NCBI GenBank assembly: GCA_903881535.1
Contig: CAIRTT010000253.1
Location: forward strand, 1-5,973
Direction of reading: 5' to 3'
DNA length: 5,973 bases
From: an uncultured Armatimonadota bacterium
Lineage (GTDB): Bacteria; Armatimonadota; Armatimonadia; Armatimonadales; Armatimonadaceae
A program made the translations under genes and the position numbers. Shown here in pieces: positions 1-5,412 of this stretch. Below the pieces are notes generated by a model. That model was not told the origin of the DNA. It saw only the letters and a list, made by a program, of their open reading frames with translations, and made no database searches. Each line of letters begins with the position of its first letter. The stretch's first letter is position 1.

Positions 1-881
1 AGGAAGTTATTCAGCTCATTGACATCCTGCGTCACACGTGTGACCAGCGTTCCCGTCTGACGTTTGTCGTAGTAGGACAAGCCTAGCTTTTGCAGCTTTG
101 CGTAGAGCTGTGTCCGGATACGGTAGGTGAGGTTGGCGCTCAGGAATGCGGAGAGGCGTCCCCGGATGATTCCGATGATGGCGCCAAGTGCGTGGCTACC
201 GAGGAGAAAGAGAACCAGGATTCCGAGTTTATCAATGCGCAATGCATCGGTCAGCGATGCAGCTTTCGGCAGAAGGACATCGTCCGTCAGATCACGCACA
301 ATCACACCGGGTACAAGACCGGCCCATGTGCCACCAATCATCAATGCCAGCAGCACAACGACGTGCATTTTGTAAGGTGCAGCGTAAGAAAGCAGGCGCA
401 GCAGCGTTGCGCGCTTGTCAAAGCAGTGGCGACAGACATCCGAGTCCTTGGGAAGCGCCCGCGCACACTTTGGACAGGCTTTATCGTTGTCATCGATGCC
501 GGCGACGGGGAGCTCGCTCGCCTTTGCCAAGGCACTCAGCACGCGTGCAGCACCGGTCATCCGGGCCGCGTACATCGTTGTATAGCGCGCAACCTCAATC
601 GCATCGGTTCCCGATGAGAGGACTAGCGCACCGCAGCCAACAAGCGTTTCAGTTTTGGCATCCCGTATCGATGCGATGTCGCACGTTCGTACTACTTTGG
701 TGGCATCGCCATCCGCTTCGTACACGATGACAGTCGTGCGCGTCGCACAAATCCACCGCTGGCAGATGTGTGAGCGTTCATTCAGGTCAAATGCGATGCC
801 AATTAACAGGTCTGCAGAAGGGATTCCGCTTGCAGAAAGGGCATCGATGATGGGGGTTGGGAAGGGTTCTACCAGTGACAC
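1..881 (-). CDS. ABC exporter half-transporter, N-terminal part, with sensor-like and zinc-ribbon extension (partial)
   Basis: 293 codons are visible; the C-terminus lies beyond the left edge. Residues 1-130 are soluble and recall a PH-like fold: alternating strands with an ICATRTTVIVYE strand pair and a CDIASIRD turn. This fold call is inference. A zinc ribbon follows with C136/C139 (CPKC) and C150/C153 (CRHC). The type I exporter membrane domain starts near 165 (LLRLLSYAAPYK), with TM1 about 172-193 and TM2 about 219-239. It then shows YYDKRQTGTLVTRVTQDVNE (270-289), the conserved region after TM2 in exporters of the MsbA/LmrA type. The ATPase domain and TM3-6 are outside the window, so the substrate cannot be inferred. 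The start is taken as GTG at 879-881, the first usual start codon after the in-frame stop at 900-902; no ATG is nearby and there is no clear ribosome site. It lies 37 nt after the cyclase gene and is probably co-transcribed with it. Confidence 0.82.
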   Translation of the reverse strand, partial: MSLVEPFPTPIIDALSASGIPSADLLIGIAFDLNERSHICQRWICATRTTVIVYEADGDATKVVRTCDIASIRDAKTETLVGCGALVLSSGTDAIEVARYTTMYAARMTGAARVLSALAKASELPVAGIDDNDKACPKCARALPKDSDVCRHCFDKRATLLRLLSYAAPYKMHVVVLLALMIGGTWAGLVPGVIVRDLTDDVLLPKAASLTDALRIDKLGILVLFLLGSHALGAIIGIIRGRLSAFLSANLTYRIRTQLYAKLQKLGLSYYDKRQTGTLVTRVTQDVNELNNF

Positions 882-918
882 AGGGGGATAGTACCACCGT
901 CACTCAAAAACGATGCTA

Positions 919-2190
919 TTAGTTGTCGGCAGGATCGCCACTTGGAGCTGCTGGCTTGTCAGGCGTCGCATCCGGGTCTGTTTCCGGATTGTCTTTCACC
1001 GGCCCGGAGCCATCGGTGGGGTATTCAACACTCGCCCCTTTAACGCCTCTTGAGATGGTTACGCTAACGGTTCCACCCCGTGGGATACGGGTTCCCTCAG
1101 GCGGGTTCTGCTTGTAAACCGTGTTCTCAGGATACTTCGTAAAGTCTCCCATCACGATTTTCATGCGAAGGCCTTCACCTTGAACAATGGTGTCTGCTTC
1201 GTGTGTCTCACGGCCCATCAGGTCTGGAACGCGCACAACACCAGCTTCATTTGATGTCGGTGTTACATTCTGTCCACTGCCGTTGCGGCCGCCATTCGCC
1301 TTTGGAGGTTTCGCGCCAGGCTTCCCGGGCGTCGACTTGCCATTAGAGCCAAGCCAGCCCTCAAACTTGCCATAGGCAAGCCGAAATGGCTTTGGATACT
1401 TCAGGTATGCGTAATACGTGGAACCGGCTAAGCCACCAATAAACATCAAGGCAAAAATACGACCCCAGTGCGGACGCAAAATGTCAGACATCCGAGGGCG
1501 AAGCGCTTTAGCCTCTCGGCTACGCGCACGGCCATCCTCAATAACCTTCTTTGGCGTGCCTGGATTTCCGCAAAATGGACCATCCAAACGCCCGTAGAGG
1601 TTATAAATATCTACAATGATTTTGTGCTTGACACGGACTTCGCCAAGATGGGTGATGTATCTTGCCCACGGATCCATGTCAATCAGGACTTTGGCAACTT
1701 CGCTCGAAAGCAGGATATGGTCTGCATCCCCGAGGTCCATCACGCGCTGCGCCGTAATAATGCCATCGCCCGCGGCATCACGCTGCCCGTTGACATCCTG
1801 AACAATCGTTACTTCACCCGCATGGACACCCATCCGGAGCTTAAGCGGTGTACCAATTAGCTGCTTTAGACGCGCATTGTCCGACTGAATCATCCCGTGC
1901 AGCTGCAACGCACAGCGCAGCGGCGAGAGGAGATCCTTGAAGAACATCAATGCGATGCCATCCCCGGTCTGCCGGACAAGCAGGCTCTCTGGGTCGAACT
2001 TGGCTGATGCTACTTCAGGTGTCATTTGGACGATCTGTCCAAGCTCACGCTGTGCGGCAACCTGATGGTCGGTGGGGAGCTTTGCGAACCCGACGATGTC
2101 CATGAAGAGCACGTAGGCACGCCGAAGGGAAGGGGTGCGCTCGACGACATCGGTCAGGGGCGTCGGTATAGGGTTATCTTCGTAAGGCAT
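919..2190 (-). CDS. Membrane-anchored class III nucleotide cyclase homologue with C-terminal PASTA domain
   Basis: 423 aa. Residues 24-200 form a class III adenylate/guanylate cyclase domain. FMDIVGF carries the first metal Asp (D31), TGDG the second (D77), RMGVHAGEV spans 119-127, and AQRV keeps the transition-state Arg (R149). D138 fits the purine-selecting Asp position. The usual Lys position holds R73, and the usual transition-state Asn is I145 (codon ATT), so activity and substrate (ATP or GTP) are uncertain. One membrane segment (about 244-262) follows basic residues, predicting a cytoplasmic cyclase and an outside C-terminus. A Gly/Pro/Lys/Asn-rich linker (282-312) leads to one PASTA domain (318-382: VPDLMGRE, then QNPPEGTRIPRGGTV), then an acidic Pro/Asp tail. 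PASTA domains in receptor kinases bind cell-wall fragments; the same role here is inference. The ATG at 2188-2190 is forced by an in-frame TGA seven codons upstream. No Shine-Dalgarno is visible. The gene ends with tandem stops TAA TAG. Confidence 0.9.
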   Translation of the reverse strand: MPYEDNPIPTPLTDVVERTPSLRRAYVLFMDIVGFAKLPTDHQVAAQRELGQIVQMTPEVASAKFDPESLLVRQTGDGIALMFFKDLLSPLRCALQLHGMIQSDNARLKQLIGTPLKLRMGVHAGEVTIVQDVNGQRDAAGDGIITAQRVMDLGDADHILLSSEVAKVLIDMDPWARYITHLGEVRVKHKIIVDIYNLYGRLDGPFCGNPGTPKKVIEDGRARSREAKALRPRMSDILRPHWGRIFALMFIGGLAGSTYYAYLKYPKPFRLAYGKFEGWLGSNGKSTPGKPGAKPPKANGGRNGSGQNVTPTSNEAGVVRVPDLMGRETHEADTIVQGEGLRMKIVMGDFTKYPENTVYKQNPPEGTRIPRGGTVSVTISRGVKGASVEYPTDGSGPVKDNPETDPDATPDKPAAPSGDPADN

Positions 2191-2198
2191 AAGGTGTT

Positions 2199-2211
2199 TG
2201 ACAAACTGTCA
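2199..2211. repeat. Inverted repeat TGACA-aac-TGTCA
   Basis: Perfect 5-bp arms are separated by 3 nt. The dyad lies between the candidate -10 hexamer and the ATG of the cyclase gene, about where transcription would begin. It could be an operator or a small hairpin in the leader. Five-base arms can arise by chance, so the role is unproven. Confidence 0.4.
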
Positions 2212-2215
2212 GAGC

Positions 2216-2244
2216 ATTCTACCGTGGTGATTTTCAAGGGTTGT
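2216..2244 (-). promoter_or_regulatory. Weak promoter candidate for the cyclase-ABC operon
   Basis: The minus strand reads TAGAAT at 2216-2221, a fair -10 hexamer. The matching -35 position at 2239-2244 reads ACAACC, a poor match to TTGACA, which would fit a weak or activated promoter. Transcription would start near 2209, leaving a leader of only about 20 nt without a Shine-Dalgarno. The same hexamer TAGAAT is the candidate -10 of nrdR on the other side. Confidence 0.3.
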
Positions 2245-2249
2245 ACAAC
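2240..2249. repeat. Perfect 10-bp palindrome GTTGTACAAC
   Basis: The sequence equals its own reverse complement over 10 bp. It overlaps the -35 position of the candidate cyclase promoter, a usual place for a repressor or activator site. I do not recognise a specific regulator for it. Confidence 0.45.
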
Positions 2250-2273
2250 TTAGGACATTCACCAGACACACAC

Positions 2274-2299
2274 CAAGTAGTTTCAGTACGCAAGTAGTT
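2274..2299. repeat. Direct repeat CAAGTAGTT, two copies
   Basis: Identical 9-bp copies lie at 2274-2282 and 2291-2299, 17 bp start to start. They are in the middle of the divergent intergenic region and overlap no gene. They may be paired binding sites; function unknown. Confidence 0.4.
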
Positions 2300-2332
2300 A
2301 CGCCTTAGATTGTAGCCAATGATAGTGGCATT

Positions 2333-2362
2333 TTGCACTTGAATTTGCAATGAAGTTGCAAT
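2333..2362. repeat. Three helically spaced TTGCA(A/C)T repeats
   Basis: TTGCACT at 2333-2339, TTGCAAT at 2345-2351 and TTGCAAT at 2356-2362 start 12 and 11 bp apart, close to one helical turn. Such spacing puts the copies on the same DNA face, as in iteron-like sites bound by several regulator molecules. The region is AT-rich, so a chance origin cannot be excluded. Confidence 0.45.
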
Positions 2363-2383
2363 TGAGTGGCAAAGAAATTCGCT

Positions 2384-2397
2384 TGCTGATTACAGCA
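2384..2397. repeat. Small dyad TGCTG-atta-CAGCA
   Basis: Perfect 5-bp arms around a 4-nt centre, 45 bp upstream of the NrdR-box-like site. It has no T-run and is too short for a terminator. It is recorded as a possible protein site only. Confidence 0.3.
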
Positions 2398-2432
2398 GTC
2401 GCGAAAAACATTCTCTCCTAGTGCATCCAGTA

Positions 2433-2461
2433 TGCAAACATCTATATCTAGCGGATAGAAT
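2433..2461 (+). promoter_or_regulatory. Candidate nrdR-prmC promoter
   Basis: A -10 hexamer TAGAAT lies at 2456-2461, with a weak -35-like TGCAAA at 2433-2438 and a 17-bp spacer. Transcription would begin near 2468, giving a leader of about 25 nt before the nrdR ATG. The NrdR-box-like sequence fills most of the spacer, which would allow direct repression. Confidence 0.4.
2439..2454 (+). promoter_or_regulatory. NrdR-box-like operator upstream of nrdR
   Basis: The core CTATATCTAG (2442-2451) matches the known NrdR-box core CwAtATaTwG at nine of ten positions; the outer bases fit poorly. NrdR boxes normally come in pairs about three helical turns apart. A half-matching site with TAGTG (within 2409-2424) lies 30 bp upstream, centre to centre. 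The main box sits between the candidate -35 and -10 of nrdR, which suggests autorepression. The core match is seen directly; binding is inferred. Confidence 0.5.
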
Positions 2462-2492
2462 TCGTCATCCTCCAACATATGGTAATGAACCC

Positions 2493-2954
2493 ATGAAGTG
2501 TCCGTTTTGCGGCGTAATCGACCGTGACCAAGTTTTGGATTCAAGACCCGTCCGTGATGCGATGGCAATCAAGCGCCGCCGGCTCTGCCATGGCTGCGAA
2601 GGGCGCTTCACGACCTTCGAAGAAATCGAGGACTTGCGACTTTCTGTCATCAAACGCGATGGCACACGCGAACCTTTCGACCGGGAAAAGCTTACCCGCG
2701 CTCTGGAAACCGCCTGTAACAAGCGAGTCGTCGCGATGTCAGCGATTTCCGACCTGATTGACTGCGTCGAACGTGACCTCATGGCGCGTGGAGACCGGGA
2801 AGTACAGAGCAATCTGATTGGCGAAGCCATCATGCTGGCACTCAGCAAGCTCGATGCCGTTGCGTTCATCCGCTTCGCTAGCGTCTACCACCAGTTTGAA
2901 GATGCCGACCAGTTTAAAGCGATGGTCGAACAGCTGAAGGTCGCTGCAAGCTGA
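2493..2954 (+). CDS. nrdR: Transcriptional repressor NrdR
   Basis: 153 aa, the usual length of this family. NrdR binds ATP/dATP and represses ribonucleotide reductase genes when deoxynucleotides are plentiful. The N-terminal zinc ribbon is complete: MKCPFCG with C3 and C6, then the basic stretch IKRRR and LCHGCEGRFTTFE with C32 and C35. The ATP-cone domain covers about 48-138 (VIKRDGTREPFDREKL at its start, RFASVYHQFED near its end). The start at 2493 is chosen because the family begins with MKCPFC; an upstream in-frame ATG at 2421 would add 24 unrelated residues and overlap the presumed regulatory sites. No good Shine-Dalgarno precedes the ATG. No ribonucleotide reductase gene is in the window, so targets are elsewhere. 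prmC starts 5 nt after the stop. Confidence 0.96.
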   Translation: MKCPFCGVIDRDQVLDSRPVRDAMAIKRRRLCHGCEGRFTTFEEIEDLRLSVIKRDGTREPFDREKLTRALETACNKRVVAMSAISDLIDCVERDLMARGDREVQSNLIGEAIMLALSKLDAVAFIRFASVYHQFEDADQFKAMVEQLKVAAS

Positions 2955-2959
2955 ACACA

Positions 2960-3814
2960 ATGCTGCAGACAGCCACTGTCGCTTGGACTAGCCAGCTGAC
3001 AGCTGCGGGTATCTCGAGCCACGATGCGAGTGTAGAAGTACGGCAGCTCATCTTGGAAACCCTTGGGCTGACGCCGACGCAGCTCCTCCTCCACAGTGGA
3101 AGTCTGTCAGCAGCCGAAACGAGACGTATCGACGCGCGAATCGCCCGGCGAGCAACCCGCGAGCCGCTCGCCTATATTCTCGGAGAGCGCTGGTTTTACG
3201 GGATGCGGTTTCTGGTCACCACGGATGTCCTCATCCCTCGTCCGGAAACGGAGCTCCTCGTCGAGCTGGCACTTGAGCATCTCCAGCACTGTCCTGCAGA
3301 AAGTCCAAGTATTCTCGATCTCTGCACAGGCTCCGGCTGCGTCGGAATCGCAATCCTAACAAACCACTTATCTGCAACCGCTACGCTCACAGACCTGTCT
3401 CCCTATGCCATCGCAATCGCATGGCAAAACGCAGAGCTACACGGCGTCTTTGAGCGTAGTCAGCTCATCGTTGGTGACCTTGACTCGGATATCGCTACCG
3501 AAGAAACATTTGATGTCATCACGGCAAACCCGCCTTACATCGACCCGGATGACATCGGAACACTCGATATCGAAGTGCGGGATTGGGAACCGGAGCTTGC
3601 GCTCTATGCCCCGGATGCTGGCTATGCGCTCTATCCACGCATCGCTGCGCTCGCGCTCACCCGCCTCCGCCCCGGCGGCCTCCTCGCCGTCGAATGCGGT
3701 CACACCCAGGCAGGCACCATCGCCGACATGTTCACCGCAGCCGGCTTGACCAACATCAAAATCCACGATGACCTTGCCGGCATCCCAAGAGTCGTTACCG
3801 CAAACCAACTCTGA
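2960..3814 (+). CDS. prmC: Peptide chain release factor N(5)-glutamine methyltransferase PrmC (HemK)
   Basis: 284 aa, full family length. PrmC uses S-adenosylmethionine to methylate the glutamine of the GGQ motif in release factors RF1 and RF2, in the cytoplasm, which improves translation termination. The N-terminal helical domain (1-75) ends in REPLAYILGE. LIPRPETE (91-98) follows, then SAM-binding motif I DLCTGSGCVG (120-129), an acidic residue at D145, and the catalytic NPPY signature at 190-193 that binds the substrate amide. The C-terminal methyltransferase core runs to the end, with LRPGGLLAVE at 236-245. The start ATG lies 5 nt after the nrdR stop, with no strong ribosome site; GAAGG at 2936-2940 is rather far, so translation may be coupled to nrdR. 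In many bacteria prmC follows prfA; here it follows nrdR instead. Confidence 0.96.
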   Translation: MLQTATVAWTSQLTAAGISSHDASVEVRQLILETLGLTPTQLLLHSGSLSAAETRRIDARIARRATREPLAYILGERWFYGMRFLVTTDVLIPRPETELLVELALEHLQHCPAESPSILDLCTGSGCVGIAILTNHLSATATLTDLSPYAIAIAWQNAELHGVFERSQLIVGDLDSDIATEETFDVITANPPYIDPDDIGTLDIEVRDWEPELALYAPDAGYALYPRIAALALTRLRPGGLLAVECGHTQAGTIADMFTAAGLTNIKIHDDLAGIPRVVTANQL

Positions 3815-3820
3815 GGATGC

Positions 3821-3843
3821 CTGCGAAACGCAGTCCTACTGCG
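3821..3843. terminator. Weak hairpin(s) between convergent gene ends
   Basis: CTGCG-aaa-CGCAG (3821-3833) forms a 5-bp stem in the 21-nt gap between the prmC stop and the esterase stop. The same CGCAG arm can instead pair with CTGCG at 3839-3843. Neither strand has a T-run after the stem, so this is a poor intrinsic terminator. It may only be a transcript-end stabilising structure or chance. Confidence 0.2.
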
Positions 3844-5410
3844 GATCCGTCCTAAATGGACTCGCCGGAAGACCCGCCTTGTTGTAGAGGTTGGCATCCA
3901 GCGGATTCATCCGGTACCCGTAGCGCACAAACTTTGGCGCCACAACACCCGGTGAAGACAACACAATTCGGTCGCCATCCACAGCCGCAGTCGCACGGTG
4001 CCAGACTCTGTCATCCCCAGCGATTGCAAATCCACCAACAGGAATGTTTGGAGTGGCTTCAAACTTGCCACGGCCAGCCATTTTCCCAGCCAACAAACCG
4101 CCGCCGACATGGTCAAACGCCACGAGCAACGTCCCTGGCTTCCCGGACTGCACACCCTTCAATAACGGGCCACTGACCACGGTGTCTTTGCTGCCATAGA
4201 CATCCCGAAGCGCCCACAAAGCCATCCGCTCACCGACATCTAGCTTGTTCTTTGGATGGATATCGTCAATATCTCCAACATCAACCGCACTCGCCATCCC
4301 TGTAAATGGAATCGCAAGGGAGCGCCGCTGCGCATCCCGGAATTCCGACCAGCCATCCCCGCCCGCCGCATCCGTACTTTGTTTCTGCCACCCCGCGAGC
4401 TGCACCGAATAAAATGGCATATTCGGAGTACCAAACCAGGTGCGCCAATCGGTAATCATCGCGCGCTGCTTCTCGATGTACTGATTGCCCTCAAAGGCAT
4501 TCCCGGCATTGTTCTCGCCTTGGTACCAAAGCACACCCGCGACCTGAAAGTTCCCCAGAGGAGCGATCATGCCGTTATGCAGCGTCACACACCGAGGATT
4601 AAATGCCTGCTCACCAAATGGAAATTTGGGCTGCTCGGGGGGGAAACTGACATCCATTCCGCCCGCAACCCGCTTGGCTTCGGCTTTGACCCAGGCATCC
4701 ACAGCCTTGTGCCACGCCCGAAGATCTATTTGGTACTGCGTAAGGCTTGTCCGCATCCGGTCTGCAAATGGCTTCAGCACAGGCGTCTCAAGCAACGTCT
4801 CCTGACGCATCCAGCACTCGATATTCGTACCACCCACACTCGATCGGAGAAGCCCAATCGGGACACCGGTTTCCTTCACAACCTTGCGCGCAAAGTAATA
4901 GCCAACGGCGGTAAAGCCACCGCTTGTAGAAGGTCCTGCCACCGCCCAGCTGCCTTTTATGGTTTCCTGCGGGTCGCGCGCAAAGAGCATTTCAACGCCA
5001 AAGTGGCGAATGAGTGGGTTCGCCGATGAACGAATCGCATCTGGGTCATCGCACCCCCCAAGACCCCACTCCATGTTGGACTGTCCCGAGCAAAGCCAGA
5101 CATCGCCAATCAAAATGTCCGTGCGTTCGACGCGATTCTTGCCCTGCACGACAAGGCTTGCGGGCGTAATCGATGCGCTGCGCTTTGGGAGCGAAACCTG
5201 CCACTTCCCGGATGCCGGTGTGGTGGTCGAAACCATCGCTGACCCAAGCGACACGGTGACTTTCTCGCCGCTGTCCGCCCAGCCAAAGACCTTGATATCC
5301 CTGTCGCGCTGAAGTACGGCATGGTCTGCAAAGAGGGGGTGGAGACGAACATCCGCGTGGGCTGCGCTAGCAGCCCACATCAGTCCAAGGCATGATAATA
5401 ATCGTCGCAT
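3836..5410 (-). CDS. Secreted SGNH-family carbohydrate esterase (sialate O-acetylesterase-like)
   Basis: 524 aa. A signal peptide is clear: MRRLL, a hydrophobic core, then cleavage after ASAAHA (residue 19), so it is exported. The SGNH-type catalytic parts are in order: GQSNM with nucleophile Ser111, the RSSVGGTN turn (189-196), WYQGENN (295-301), and DDIHP with D382 and H385 as the likely acid and base. A small beta domain lies before the catalytic core (about 20-100) and another after it, as in sialate O-acetylesterase-like enzymes. Family members remove O-acetyl groups from sugars. In environmental bacteria this name often covers esterases acting on plant polysaccharide rather than sialic acid, and the GH127 neighbour favours that. 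The ATG overlaps the stop of the GH127 gene by one base (TAATG), so the two are translationally coupled. No C-terminal anchor or sorting motif is visible. It ends with TAG, tail to tail with prmC. Confidence 0.9.
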   Translation of the reverse strand: MRRLLSCLGLMWAASAAHADVRLHPLFADHAVLQRDRDIKVFGWADSGEKVTVSLGSAMVSTTTPASGKWQVSLPKRSASITPASLVVQGKNRVERTDILIGDVWLCSGQSNMEWGLGGCDDPDAIRSSANPLIRHFGVEMLFARDPQETIKGSWAVAGPSTSGGFTAVGYYFARKVVKETGVPIGLLRSSVGGTNIECWMRQETLLETPVLKPFADRMRTSLTQYQIDLRAWHKAVDAWVKAEAKRVAGGMDVSFPPEQPKFPFGEQAFNPRCVTLHNGMIAPLGNFQVAGVLWYQGENNAGNAFEGNQYIEKQRAMITDWRTWFGTPNMPFYSVQLAGWQKQSTDAAGGDGWSEFRDAQRRSLAIPFTGMASAVDVGDIDDIHPKNKLDVGERMALWALRDVYGSKDTVVSGPLLKGVQSGKPGTLLVAFDHVGGGLLAGKMAGRGKFEATPNIPVGGFAIAGDDRVWHRATAAVDGDRIVLSSPGVVAPKFVRYGYRMNPLDANLYNKAGLPASPFRTDPQ

Positions 5411-5412
5411 TA
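5408..5412 (-). promoter_or_regulatory. TAATG stop-start overlap (translational coupling)
   Basis: On the minus strand the stop TAA of the GH127-like gene and the ATG of the esterase share one A. Upstream, GGAAGTGAG offers only a partial Shine-Dalgarno, so the esterase probably depends on ribosomes ending the upstream gene. This implies roughly matched production of both enzymes. Confidence 0.75.

Larger units (their letters stand above)
2191..2492. other. Divergent intergenic regulatory region
   Basis: This 302-nt region lies between the divergent cyclase and nrdR genes and should contain both promoters. It is more AT-rich than the genes and holds several short symmetric or repeated elements, annotated separately. 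I see no tRNA, small RNA or convincing small gene. Open frames that cross it, such as a minus-strand frame ending at 2305, run into nrdR and have no family signature. Confidence 0.7.

Noticed and set aside
90..730. Overlapping plus-strand open frames of up to 180 codons
   Set aside because: They lie opposite the ABC exporter gene, whose frame carries clear family motifs. The products have no recognisable domain and are rich in Arg, Cys and His, as expected of antisense frames.
1468..1860. 130-codon plus-strand open frame
   Set aside because: Antisense to the cyclase domain; conserved cyclase motifs on the minus strand explain the coding signal.
2421..2492. Upstream ATG as an alternative nrdR start
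   Set aside because: It would add 24 residues before the conserved MKCPFC start and would run through the NrdR-box-like site and candidate -10.
2305..2869. Minus-strand open frames overlapping the nrdR region
   Set aside because: They oppose the well-conserved nrdR gene, and neither product has a known motif.
3600..3740. GC-rich 3' part of prmC as a possible foreign or recombined segment
   Set aside because: The reading frame and family motifs continue without a break, and local composition swings of this size occur within normal genes.
3821..3843. Strong bidirectional terminator between prmC and the esterase
   Set aside because: Stems are only 5 bp and neither strand has a T-run, so it is listed only as a weak hairpin.
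4256..5029. 257-codon plus-strand open frame
   Set aside because: It is antisense to the esterase, which has a signal peptide and intact catalytic motifs. The translated product shows no family signature.
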